64,000 nt of DNA from Deltaproteobacteria bacterium (GTDB lineage Bacteria; Myxococcota_A; Polyangia; GCA-2747355; JADLHG01): NCBI GenBank assembly GCA_020848905.1, contig JADLHG010000005.1, positions 129,423 through 193,422 of the forward strand. The letters run 5' to 3'. Shown in pieces: positions 8,649 through 16,747 of the stretch. The stretch's first letter is position 1. Every line of letters begins with the position of its first letter. The notes under the pieces are model-generated. The model saw only the letters and a list, made by a program, of their open reading frames with translations, made no database searches and was not told the DNA's origin. Made by a program: the position numbers and the translations under genes.

Positions 8649-10361
8649 ATGCCCCCGTCGTGGTTCTTCACTGCCCTCGCCGTAAGCTGCGCGAGCTACC
8701 TCGCGTGGCGCGGCCTGCTCGTCCTGCTCCGCGTTCGCCGCGCGCGGCACGCGTATCTCTCGCCAGGCGCCGGGGCGCCATCGACTGAGGCAGCATTCAC
8801 CGACGCACCGTCTTCCGGCGCACCGTGGGCGCAGGCACCCTCCGCGTTTCACGACCGCTGCCGCGGAGCCCTCGTCGGAGGCGCGATCGGTGACGCGCTC
8901 GGCCTGCCCGCCGAGTCGCTCCCCCGCTGGCTCGTCCGCCTCCGCTACCCGGGAGCACCTCGCTTCCGCCGCGGCCTCGTCCGCTTCCTCCGCCGGGCCG
9001 GAGACATCTCCGACGACACCCAGCTCACCCTCTGCGTGGCGCGCAGCATCGATCCCGCGGGAAGCTACCTGCACGGGCGCTTTCTCGACGAGCTTCGCCT
9101 GTGGCACGGACACCGCATCGGGGCTGGCCGGGCCTCGAGCGTGGCGGCAGGTCGCCTGCGTCGCGACCCGACGACAGCCTCTGGCGTGCCGAGCGAGGGC
9201 AACGGCGCCGCCATGCGCGTCGCGCCCCTGGCCATCGCCCACGCGAGCGACGCCACCCCCGAGGCGCTCCTCGACGCGGTCGAAAAGAACGCCCGCTCCA
9301 CGCACACCGCCCCCGCGGCCATGGGCGGCGCGAAGCTCGTGGCGCTGCTCGTCTGGCACGCGCTCCGGACGCCCCCGGGCACGCTCTCCGCACTCCCCCT
9401 TCGCGAGCTCCTGCCGACGCTCTGCGCGCAGGCCGGCTTCACCCCGCCGCCGGAAGTCGCGCCTCCCGGTCCCCCCTCCGGCCACGTCGCGAGCTCGCTC
9501 GGCGCAGTGCTGCGCGTCCTCTCAGCTGCCCGCGGGAACTTCGCGACCGCCATGGCCCTCGCGGTGCAAGGCGGGGGCGACACCGACACCGTGGCAGCCA
9601 TCGCAGGCACGATCCTCGGTGCCCAGCTCGGGCTGCGCCAGCTCCCGGCCGAATGGGCCACGCGCGTGCAGCACCGCGAGACGCTGATCGCGCACGCCGA
9701 TCGCCTGGCCTCGCCCCGCGCGACGCCGTGCTCCGCCCCTCGCGTGAGGTTGCCCGAAAGGCGCGCCCTCGAGATTGCCGAACCCGAGGGTGCCGCGCTC
9801 GAGCGAGCCGCGCCCGAGGCTGCCGTCATCGAGATCATGGGCGACGTCGCGCTCCGCGAGGTGGACATGGTCGTGAACGCGTGGAACCGCAACGTCGTGC
9901 CCCCCTGGCTGCTCCTGCCCCAGGGAGTCTCCCGCGCCATCCGGCGCGCCGGCGGAAGCGCCGCGATCCGCGACGTCTCCCGGCGCGGCCCCATGCCCCT
10001 CGGCTCCGCCTGGGAGACCCCCGCCTACGGCCTTCGCGCCCGCTTCGTCATCCACGTCGCCGGCATCGACCTGCTCTGGCGCGCCTCCGAGCGCTCCGTG
10101 CGCTGGTCCACCCGCCACGCGCTCCTCCTCGCCCGCACCCTCGGCGCCTCGAGCATCGCCCTGCCCCTCGTCGGCGCCGGCAGCGGCGGTCTCGACCCGG
10201 CGTGCGTCCGGCGCTGGATGCTCGAGGAAATCGTCGCCCAGGCCCACGCCTTCGACCGCGTGGAGCTGGTGGTACCGGGGGTGCGCCAGCAAGACGAAAA
10301 GCTGACCGGCGATGGCTCCGGCGACAACCCGCACTCAGCCGACGGCGGGTGCCGGCGCTGA
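8649..10361 (+). CDS. ADP-ribosylglycohydrolase fused to macro domain
   Basis: The 570-residue protein joins two ADP-ribose-reversing modules. Residues 4-30 form a membrane segment (SWFFTALAVSCASYLAW), followed by a short Pro/Ala linker. Residues about 70-350 are an ARH/DraG-type ADP-ribosylglycohydrolase: RGALVGGAIGDALGLPAES, the metal-binding SDDTQLT and the second metal motif GGGDTDTVAAIAG are all intact. Residues about 395-555 resemble a macro domain: GDVALREVDMVVNAWNRN, GVSRAIRRAGG, FVIHVAGID and ALPLVGAGSGG. ARH enzymes remove ADP-ribose from Arg, Ser or other acceptors, and macro domains bind or hydrolyse ADP-ribose esters. The N-terminal anchor would tether both. The start at 8649 fits the sigma-54-like promoter; an in-frame extension upstream is considered non-coding. 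No ADP-ribosyltransferase is adjacent. Confidence 0.85.
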   Translation: MPPSWFFTALAVSCASYLAWRGLLVLLRVRRARHAYLSPGAGAPSTEAAFTDAPSSGAPWAQAPSAFHDRCRGALVGGAIGDALGLPAESLPRWLVRLRYPGAPRFRRGLVRFLRRAGDISDDTQLTLCVARSIDPAGSYLHGRFLDELRLWHGHRIGAGRASSVAAGRLRRDPTTASGVPSEGNGAAMRVAPLAIAHASDATPEALLDAVEKNARSTHTAPAAMGGAKLVALLVWHALRTPPGTLSALPLRELLPTLCAQAGFTPPPEVAPPGPPSGHVASSLGAVLRVLSAARGNFATAMALAVQGGGDTDTVAAIAGTILGAQLGLRQLPAEWATRVQHRETLIAHADRLASPRATPCSAPRVRLPERRALEIAEPEGAALERAAPEAAVIEIMGDVALREVDMVVNAWNRNVVPPWLLLPQGVSRAIRRAGGSAAIRDVSRRGPMPLGSAWETPAYGLRARFVIHVAGIDLLWRASERSVRWSTRHALLLARTLGASSIALPLVGAGSGGLDPACVRRWMLEEIVAQAHAFDRVELVVPGVRQQDEKLTGDGSGDNPHSADGGCRR

Positions 10362-11639
10362 CGGCCCGGCAAGATACGCGTTAGCAATCTCCTCCAGCCA
10401 GGGGTGGCTTCCCTCATCGCGAAGCAGGAACTCGACGAAGAAGTCCTCGACCGCGGGCGAGCGCACGGTGGCGAGGAGGCGGAAGGCGTCGGTCCAGAGC
10501 TTCGGCAGGTACGCGCGTCCGATGCGCAGGGCCAGCTCCACGGCACGAGGGCTCTGCTCCGCGACGAGAGCGTGCAGCACGAGCCACAGGTTCCCCGCGG
10601 CCTCTTCGCCTCGCGCGAGGAGGAGTTCGACGCGGGCATTGCTCAGGTCGCCCGCGACCTGCCGCGCCGCCACGCCGCGAACGTCGGAGAACCGGGAGCT
10701 CGCCGCCTCGAGCTCGGCCCAGCTCGGAGCGCTCGTACGTTCACGCGTGGTCCCCTCGCTGGCGGGCAGGACCAGCGCGCGCCGCGGGGGCTCCACCCAC
10801 CTGCCGGGACCCTCGAGTATCCGGACCGCTTCGCGCGGCAGCGTCGCGAAGGGCACGACCGCGTCCCAGACGCGGAGCGACTTCTGGCCGTCCAGGCTAC
10901 CGACAACCGCCTGCCGCATCACCGTGAGACAAGGGAGCGGCACGCCCTCGAGCAGCGCGGCCGTGGCGCGGTGGTGGCCATCGAGGAGCGCCGAGAGGAA
11001 CCCGTCGGTCCAGAGCGCGAGGCCGCCGAGAAGAGTGCCCTCCCGCAGCGCCATGCGGTATTCGTCCACGCGGTCCCCATCGCAGCATTCGAGCCCTTGC
11101 GTGGGCAAGAGGAACGCGGGGTAGCCCGTGGCGTGCCGATAGAGGTCGGTCTCCGTGAAGAGCCAGTCCTTCGAGGCCTCGAGTCGCGCGAAGCGTCGGG
11201 ATAGCGCCCAGAAGGGTCGTCCTTGGCCGTCCGTCGGAACGTGTGGGACCCAGGAGACGAGGTAGAGCCCCTCCTCGAGCAGCCGCAGCACGGGCTCTAG
11301 GTCGGCCACCCGCGAGGCGAGCGGCGCCGGCGACGGATTCGAGACCCGCCGCAGCGTCTCGAGGACCGCGCTGTCTACGTTCTCGCGGCCATCGGCCAGG
11401 GCGACGAGCTTCTCGCAGGTCGGGCACCAGTACTCTTCGGCCTGCGCGTAGAGGAGCGGCGTCTCACCGCAGAGCAGCGTGCGGGTGAGCACCTCGTCCT
11501 CGCCCCGCACGGCCGCCCACCGCAGCGTGCCCAGCCCGCGCTCGACGAGCACGAGCACGCCCTCGCCGCGCCAGGGAAGCCCCTGCGCCTCGATCGTCGT
11601 GAGGATGCGGACGCTCGAGGTCCCCCGGTTGCCTGCCAT
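10335..11639 (-). CDS. ParB/Srx-like DGHHR motif protein
   Basis: A 434-residue soluble protein. Around residues 215-235 it has LLDGHHRATAALLEGVPLP, which matches the signature of the ParB/sulfiredoxin fold (DG-H-R followed by a small helix and a hydrophobic strand). The N-terminal third includes a CPTC pair (WCPTCEKLVAL) near residue 72 that could bind metal. The C-terminal third is helical with HEAT-like character (ALVAEQSPRAVELALRIG). The function is unknown; a nucleotide-binding or phosphotransfer role is possible from the fold, but there is no parA or chromosome segregation context. Its last 27 bp overlap tail to tail with the macro-domain gene. A TAGGCT element 6 nt before the ATG suggests a leaderless transcript. 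Confidence 0.72.
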   Translation of the reverse strand: MAGNRGTSSVRILTTIEAQGLPWRGEGVLVLVERGLGTLRWAAVRGEDEVLTRTLLCGETPLLYAQAEEYWCPTCEKLVALADGRENVDSAVLETLRRVSNPSPAPLASRVADLEPVLRLLEEGLYLVSWVPHVPTDGQGRPFWALSRRFARLEASKDWLFTETDLYRHATGYPAFLLPTQGLECCDGDRVDEYRMALREGTLLGGLALWTDGFLSALLDGHHRATAALLEGVPLPCLTVMRQAVVGSLDGQKSLRVWDAVVPFATLPREAVRILEGPGRWVEPPRRALVLPASEGTTRERTSAPSWAELEAASSRFSDVRGVAARQVAGDLSNARVELLLARGEEAAGNLWLVLHALVAEQSPRAVELALRIGRAYLPKLWTDAFRLLATVRSPAVEDFFVEFLLRDEGSHPWLEEIANAYLAGPSAPAPAVG

Positions 11640-11645
11640 CCGGAA

Positions 11646-11651
11646 AGCCTA
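11646..11651 (-). promoter_or_regulatory. -10 element, leaderless type
   Basis: TAGGCT on the minus strand, 6 nt before the ATG at 11639; no Shine-Dalgarno sequence lies between them. Confidence 0.28.
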
Positions 11652-11828
11652 CGGAGCCTGTTGCCGCGTGTCGAGCGCCCTTGGTCAGAGGTCGTCATTC
11701 CCACCCGACCGTCCGGCAATGGACCTACGGCGCGGGAAGCGGGCGAGCGGCATGGTGATCGCGGCCGCTACAGGCTATGGTGACGGAAAGTGGACGCCGC
11801 TAACCGAATACCACTTGAGGTTACGGAG

Positions 11829-12326
11829 ATGAAGCCATTGCCGAGCCATACCTTCCTAGCAGCTATGGTCGCTCTTCTCGTCGCCCTCCCGTCACACGCC
11901 GCTTATCCAGCAGATCCTGACGCTGCCGTCGTTCGGCTCCTCGCGGAGCTGAAGAAGCAGGGGCTCGAGTTCTCTGCCCTCAAGGACAACCGGCGGTCCA
12001 TCGAACTTGCCGTGCCCAACGCCACGAACAGGACGCACGTGGTGTATCTTTTTGCGCCTCGAGCCGCCGTTATCTTCGGACAGCGGTATATTACGTTGTA
12101 TGGGTTCGCCGCCCCTTCCAAAGGAGTCGACACGCTGAAAGCCTTGAACCAGGCCAACGCTTCCACCGTGCTTGGAACGTGGTTCGTGGGCCAGAACGGG
12201 CTACTCACCTACAAGATGGTCGTGCCGGACAGCATCCAGCCCGCAGGCTTCAAGAACTTGGTACTTCTGGTGGCGGGAGCCAGCGACGCCAAGGAAAAGG
12301 AAATGAGCGCGAAGGACCAGTACTGA
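11829..12326 (+). CDS. secreted YbjN-like protein
   Basis: The 165-residue protein starts MKPLPSHTFLAAMVALLVALPSHAA, a clear signal peptide. This start at 11829 is chosen over an in-frame ATG 39 nt upstream because the signal peptide begins there and a GAGG lies nearby. The mature part (VVRLLAELKKQGLEFSALKDNRRSIELAV... LNQANASTVLGTWFVG... LTYKMVVPDSIQPAGF) has the order of the YbjN/type III chaperone-like fold: an N-terminal helix, two hairpins with an N-x-x-N turn, then a final helix. It ends in the charged tail KEKEMSAKDQY, which resembles the end of the convergent neighbour (EKEHGKDDY). It may bind another protein; this is inference from the fold. Confidence 0.65.
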   Translation: MKPLPSHTFLAAMVALLVALPSHAAYPADPDAAVVRLLAELKKQGLEFSALKDNRRSIELAVPNATNRTHVVYLFAPRAAVIFGQRYITLYGFAAPSKGVDTLKALNQANASTVLGTWFVGQNGLLTYKMVVPDSIQPAGFKNLVLLVAGASDAKEKEMSAKDQY

Positions 12327-12331
12327 ACGAG

Positions 12332-12362
12332 GGCGCCTCCCCTCTTCGAGCACTGAGGCGCC
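12332..12362. terminator. hairpin between convergent genes
   Basis: GGCGCCTC (12332-12339) pairs perfectly with GAGGCGCC (12355-12362) around a 15 nt loop, in the 69 bp between two convergent stops. It lacks a T-run. Confidence 0.38.
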
Positions 12363-12395
12363 GATGGGGCAGCCGCTTTAAGGAAACCGTCCCGG

Positions 12396-12854
12396 TCAGT
12401 AGTCGTCCTTGCCGTGTTCCTTCTCGTAGCTGTCGGCGGCGACGGCGACGAAGAACATGCTGGCCTTCAGCTCGGCGGGGTCGAGGGTGTCGAGGAGGTG
12501 ATCGACGCTGGCGACGATCATCTCTTCCTTGTCGGAGGTCCAGAGGCCGTAGCGGGCGAAGAGCATGCGCTCGTTGCGCATGAGCAGGTCGGTCGCCTGC
12601 TGCTTCGATATGCCGCTAAACATGCCTTTCTTTAGCCGCAAACAGGGCGAAAAGAGCGTCACGACCGGATTGCCTTCCGGGTCCTTGGCCGTGAAGCGCA
12701 TGTAGACCGCCTGGCTGCGTCCTCCGTCGAGTCCGCAGACGGCCTCGACACGCATGGCCTCCTCGTTCACGTGCACCTTGAGGCCGGCCAGGGTCGCCAC
12801 CTGCGACAGACGCTCGAGCTGCTCCAGCTGTTCGCGAACCGACATGTTCGTCAC
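12396..12854 (-). CDS. YbjN-like cytoplasmic protein
   Basis: A 152-residue protein without a signal peptide. Helix EQLEQLERLSQVATLAGLKV, then paired strands (VNEEAMRVEAVCGL, SQAVYMRFTAKDPEGNPVVTLFSPC), then a helical block (SKQQATDLLMRNERMLFARYGLW) and a final helix (VASVDHLLDTLDPAELKASMFFVAVAADSYEKE). The arrangement fits the YbjN/chaperone-like fold, although family assignment is by eye. The ATG at 12854 overlaps the stop of the upstream M48 peptidase gene by 4 nt (ATGA), so the two are translationally coupled and probably act together. The protein could be a chaperone or regulator of the protease; that is inference. Confidence 0.7.
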   Translation of the reverse strand: MTNMSVREQLEQLERLSQVATLAGLKVHVNEEAMRVEAVCGLDGGRSQAVYMRFTAKDPEGNPVVTLFSPCLRLKKGMFSGISKQQATDLLMRNERMLFARYGLWTSDKEEMIVASVDHLLDTLDPAELKASMFFVAVAADSYEKEHGKDDY

Positions 12855-14083
12855 CGTCCCTTGAGGAAGTTGGACATCAAGAGGTCACAGGCCTCCGGCG
12901 AGACCTTGAGCTCCTTGGCCACGGCCTTGACCGCGACGAGCTCCCTTTCGTCGATCCGATTCTCGGCGTGGGCCACCAGGAAGAGCGCCTCGAGAATCCG
13001 ATGCGTCTCCATGGACGAGAGCTTGCGGTGCCGCCGCCCGAGGCATTCACGAAATCGGCCGAGGCAGGCCTCGGCCTGAAGCTGGAGCGTGCCGAGCGCC
13101 CCCTGGACCTTCTCGAGCGAGGTGAGCTTCACGAGCTGCTCCACCTCGGCCGGCGAGAGCGTCCCGTCGGCGAGCGCCACGTACAGGCCACCCCAGAGGT
13201 GGAAATCGACAAGCAGAGGGTCCGCCGCGCCCGGGGTCTTGCGCGCCAGCGGGTCCATGAGCGCGAGCAGGGTCGAGACCTGGCCGTCGAGCCCGCGCCG
13301 CTGCTCCGAGGGAGGAGCTCCGGGCGCCTCTCCGAGCTCCCGGTAGCGGGGCGATTCCCAGAAGAGCTTGAGCGCGCGCATGCGGAGCGGCGGAAACGGG
13401 TGCGAGAAGTCCCAGTCCTCGAGGCCCCCACCGTCGATGAGCTCGGAGGAGAGGAAGTCCCACTGCTCGGCGAAGACGGCCGGGTCGATCTTCGCGCCGG
13501 GAAGCCGCAGCCCCGAGAGGGTCTTGTAGAGCGCCGAGGCCGCCGTGTCGAGCGACCCGCAGCAGACGAGGCCGCAGCGGTCGGCCGAGATCTCCGACGC
13601 GCGCTGCCAGGCGCGGATCTGCATCGACTGCCGTTGCTCGAGCTCGTTCGACTCCACAAGCCTCCCCGCCCCCACGTCGAGGTGGCCGAAGACCGCGTGG
13701 CCGAGCTCGTGGCCGATCACGAACTGGAGCTCGTCCTCCTCGAGGGTGTTCACGGCCGCGCTCGAGAGCACCACCAGCGTGTGCGTGCGCCCCTTGGTGA
13801 CGAAGGCGTTGATGGCAGCCTCTTCGTGGACGTAGGCCTCGAGCGGATCGCCGAGCCCCGCCCGCTGGCGCACCTCCTCGAGGCATCGCGCGATGGCGGG
13901 CATCAGCCGCGGCTCGACGCGTACCGCGGTGGAGAGGAGCTGCGCGCGGATCCAGTTGCGTCCTGCGCCGCCGGCCTGCGCCGTGAGCTTGGCCGCGAGC
14001 TGCGGCTCGGCCTTCAGGCGCTCCAGCAGCTCGAGGTCGGGGAGAAAGCGACTTGCCAGAAGCTTCGATGACGACGGAAGCAC
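12851..14083 (-). CDS. M48 family metallopeptidase with TerB-like C-terminus
   Basis: A 410-residue zinc peptidase. The active-site motif HELGHAVFGH lies near residue 120, with the third zinc ligand probably Glu in ASEISADRCG about 40 residues later, and a downstream HPFPPLRM motif typical of M48. The C-terminal 120 residues (GGLYVALADGTLSPAEVEQL... LFLVAHAENRIDERELVAVKAVA) look like a TerB/DjlA-type helical metal-binding domain, a pairing seen in other bacteria. No membrane helix is evident, unlike HtpX, so it should be cytoplasmic or peripheral. It starts with GTG, supported by a GGGAGGGG site 7 nt upstream. It is the first gene of a two-gene unit with the YbjN-like gene. Confidence 0.88.
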   Translation of the reverse strand: MLPSSSKLLASRFLPDLELLERLKAEPQLAAKLTAQAGGAGRNWIRAQLLSTAVRVEPRLMPAIARCLEEVRQRAGLGDPLEAYVHEEAAINAFVTKGRTHTLVVLSSAAVNTLEEDELQFVIGHELGHAVFGHLDVGAGRLVESNELEQRQSMQIRAWQRASEISADRCGLVCCGSLDTAASALYKTLSGLRLPGAKIDPAVFAEQWDFLSSELIDGGGLEDWDFSHPFPPLRMRALKLFWESPRYRELGEAPGAPPSEQRRGLDGQVSTLLALMDPLARKTPGAADPLLVDFHLWGGLYVALADGTLSPAEVEQLVKLTSLEKVQGALGTLQLQAEACLGRFRECLGRRHRKLSSMETHRILEALFLVAHAENRIDERELVAVKAVAKELKVSPEACDLLMSNFLKGR

Positions 14084-14186
14084 GCGCTGCCCCTCCCTTC
14101 GTGACCCTCAGCCTGGTGCGTGAACGCCCGTCAGTATGCGGCCAGCGGGGGTTAGGGGTCAACGGCGCCCGCGGTTCACCTCGCCC

Positions 14187-15245
14187 TCAGTTCACCGGCC
14201 CCCATTCGAAGACGGAGCCATGGGTGCCGAGGACGATGGCCGTGCCGAAGTCCAGGCGCACGATGCGCTGCGGCTTGCCGAGGTGGGTCACGCCGTTGGT
14301 GCTGGCGGTGTCGAGGGCGTAGAGCGCGCCGGCGAGCTCGAGGAGCAGCAGGTGCACGCGCGAGACGGTGTAGTCGGCGTGGAAGAGCCCGCGGCCGTCG
14401 CAGCGCTCGTAGCGCCCGAAGAGGAGGCCCCGACGGAGGACGGAGGCGCCGAGGACGAGCTCGCCCCGCTGCCCCGGCGAGAGGAACCGCAGCCGCCCGG
14501 CGGGCTCCTCGCCGTCGGCGACCAGGTTCTCGAAGGCCTCGACGGGGGGCTCGATCGGCGTGATGAACGTGCTGTTGCGCGACGACGACAGGGGAACGCC
14601 ACCCACGGGTGTGCGCACGTTGCGGCGCGGGGCCCCTCTGCCCACGGGAGCGACCGGGCGCGCCCCGGCCTCCTGCTCGCCGAAGTAGATCCGCTCAGGG
14701 AGGCAGCTCCAGGCCTCGGCCGCGTCGTCCGGCCACAGGCCGCCGAAGCTGTCGGAGGTGAGAAGGAAGAGGGCGTAGCGGCCGCAGGAGACGAACATCG
14801 GCCCCTCGGCCTCGAGCGCCTGCATCTTCCGGCCGTGTTCGTCGAGAAAGCCGATGCCGGTGCGCAGGTCCATCAGGCGAAAGCGGAGGTCGCCCCCCTC
14901 GGGCCGGGGCAGAAGGACGGCGAGGAGGTGCCGGAGCGAGAGCGAGGGATCGGCGCCAAGGAGGATGTCGGCCTGCGAGTGCCGGCCGAGGACCACGGAG
15001 GTCACCGTGTCGCGCTTGACCTTCAGGTAGGCGGTCGCCACGAGGCCGGTGCCATCCACGGCGGCGACGGCCAGACCCGGCACCCCTGCCTGCGCCGTCA
15101 GGTGCCGCAGCCCCTCGTAGGCGGACGCGAAGGCCTCGGGAAAGGGAGGTGGGCAGAGCCCGAGGGGCAGGATCTCGGTGCACGCGTCCTCGGGCTCCCC
15201 GCCCTTGGCGACCTGGGGTCCGTAGATGATGGTCCGGTTGTTCAA
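14187..15245 (-). CDS. FHA domain protein
   Basis: The likely start is the TTG at 15245, because a GGGAGG site lies exactly 6 nt before it; the protein then has 352 residues and begins NNRTIIYGPQVAKGG. ATG codons further upstream in the frame lack a site. The C-terminal 95 residues form a forkhead-associated domain (LLFGRYERCDGRGLFHADYTVSRVHLLLL... DTASTNGV), with the phosphothreonine-binding SRVH and STNG motifs. FHA domains read threonine phosphorylation, so it is a plausible reader for Ser/Thr kinases, two of which are in this window. The middle region (HSQADILLGADPSLSLRHLLAVLL) resembles a second, more divergent FHA-like fold (G-R/H-S, S-L-R-H). It is cytoplasmic. Confidence 0.82.
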   Translation of the reverse strand: MNNRTIIYGPQVAKGGEPEDACTEILPLGLCPPPFPEAFASAYEGLRHLTAQAGVPGLAVAAVDGTGLVATAYLKVKRDTVTSVVLGRHSQADILLGADPSLSLRHLLAVLLPRPEGGDLRFRLMDLRTGIGFLDEHGRKMQALEAEGPMFVSCGRYALFLLTSDSFGGLWPDDAAEAWSCLPERIYFGEQEAGARPVAPVGRGAPRRNVRTPVGGVPLSSSRNSTFITPIEPPVEAFENLVADGEEPAGRLRFLSPGQRGELVLGASVLRRGLLFGRYERCDGRGLFHADYTVSRVHLLLLELAGALYALDTASTNGVTHLGKPQRIVRLDFGTAIVLGTHGSVFEWGPVN

Positions 15246-15477
15246 TCGTTCCTCCCGCGCTGGTTCGTGCATCCCATGGACGCGCCGCTCGCCTCGAATC
15301 TGACAGGCCCCCCGGACCTCGCCCGCCCGCCCGCGGCCCGCGTGCCGTCCCCGACGGGCACACGCGTACCTTCCGCGGGGGAACGACCACCCCCGAGCTT
15401 CACCACACATAACTGGGTCTTAAGGATTCAGATAGCAGGCCGCGCGGGAAGTGCCAGGGGGGGTATGCGAAATGATC

Positions 15478-15507
15478 GAGGCCGCGCCCGCCGAGCGGGT
15501 CGGCCTC
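15478..15507 (-). terminator. terminator hairpin at lipoprotein stop
   Basis: GAGGCC (15478-15483) pairs with GGCCTC (15502-15507), continued inward by CCCGC/GCGGG. On the minus strand it begins inside the TGA of the upstream lipoprotein gene and is followed by a short T-containing stretch (GATCATTTC). The remaining roughly 230 bp up to the FHA gene show no gene. Confidence 0.5.
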
Positions 15508-16555
15508 AGTCCTTGCAGCAGACGACGCCGGTCATGCGCTTGTCGTAGTTGCAGCCCACGCCGTCGTTCTCGCTCGAATCGATCCGGCCGTCGGCCAGGC
15601 ACGAGGCGTAGCCGCTCGCGAACTTGTAGGGGCAGCCGCTGCCCATCCCGGCCATGTCGATGTTGCCGGCCGTGTCGACGCCCGCCGTGACCGCCTTGGA
15701 GCAGCCTTCGTAGCAGGCGCCGTTGTCCTGCGCGGCGTCGAAGGCGAAGCAGCCGGCGAAGGCCGAGGCGGCGGCGTAGGTGACCTTCTTCACGGCCGGC
15801 TCCTTCCCGCGGCAGACGTGCCAGCCCGCGGCGCAGATCGAGCCCGCCGTGGAGACGTCACCGGTCCACGTCCCGCTGCAGGCCGCGATGGCCGGGTAGA
15901 TCACGGGATCGGTGAGGCCGTCGCGGGTCCCGTCGGCGCAGCCGATGGGCGAGACGCCCTGGTCTGGCTTCGGCGCGTCGGGCTTCAGCGTATCGGGCAC
16001 GACCGCGTCGGGGATTTGCGCATCGGGACGCGCCGCGTCGGGAACGCCAGCGTCCGGCCGAGGCACCGCGGCGTCCGGCGAGCCGCCACAGGCCGTGGTC
16101 CCGCCCGTCAGACTCCAGCTCGAGACGACCGCGCGGTAGCAGGTCCCGGCCGAGCTCTGCTCGAGGTGGTAGCTCGAGAAGGTGAAGGGGGCCTCGCAGA
16201 GCCCGCTGACCTTCAACGTGCCGCTCGCCTCGACGGTGGTGCGGCCGGAGCTGCGCACGACGCCCGCGGTGATCGTGCCCTCGAGCGTGACCCTCCCGAT
16301 CTTGCAGGCGGAGAAGCTCGCCTTCCCCGCGGCGAGGTCGATCGTCGCCGTACCCCCGGCCGGGCAGCTCTGGGCCGGCACGTCATCCTTGCCGGCGGCC
16401 TCGAAGAGCTTGCCGACGTCGATGCTCACCTCGTCGAGGATGGTCTTCGCCAGGTCCTGGTTGTCGATCGCCGAGCAGACCTTCTGCGTCGTGGAATCGT
16501 TGCAGGCCCCCGCCGCGAGCAGCACCACCCCCACCAGCCACCGTCTCGTTCGCAT
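15506..16555 (-). CDS. lipoprotein with Asp/Pro/Ala linker
   Basis: The 349-residue protein starts MRTRRWLVGVVLLAAGACND, a lipoprotein signal peptide ending in the lipobox LAAGAC. The start at 16555 has a GGGAGG site 6-7 nt upstream. The mature N-terminal domain (to about residue 160) is a beta-rich unit (IGRVTLEGTITAGVVRSSG). An Asp/Pro/Ala linker of about 50 residues follows (PDAAVPRPDAGVPDA...), a type of spacer common in myxobacterial lipoproteins. The C-terminal 140 residues carry at least ten Cys (SICAAGWHVCRG, ACYEGCSKAV, GVCCKD-like end) and should be disulfide-stabilised. Part of it resembles the Cys-rich lectin-like domains of secreted myxobacterial proteins. Its role is unknown. 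Confidence 0.8.
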   Translation of the reverse strand: MRTRRWLVGVVLLAAGACNDSTTQKVCSAIDNQDLAKTILDEVSIDVGKLFEAAGKDDVPAQSCPAGGTATIDLAAGKASFSACKIGRVTLEGTITAGVVRSSGRTTVEASGTLKVSGLCEAPFTFSSYHLEQSSAGTCYRAVVSSWSLTGGTTACGGSPDAAVPRPDAGVPDAARPDAQIPDAVVPDTLKPDAPKPDQGVSPIGCADGTRDGLTDPVIYPAIAACSGTWTGDVSTAGSICAAGWHVCRGKEPAVKKVTYAAASAFAGCFAFDAAQDNGACYEGCSKAVTAGVDTAGNIDMAGMGSGCPYKFASGYASCLADGRIDSSENDGVGCNYDKRMTGVVCCKD

Positions 16556-16747
16556 CGTTCGCCTCCCGAAGGTTGAAAGGTCGGCTAGGGTAACCGCGAC
16601 CGACGCCGGCGACAATCGCCTGGGTCGGACACCGCCTGCGTCGAAGGTCCGCTCTCGAACCGCCGGAACGCCGCCGGCGAGCCCTCGAGTCCGACGCCCT
16701 GTGCTACGTTCCTGTGGACGAGCGACGCGCCAGCCAAGGAGCACCCC

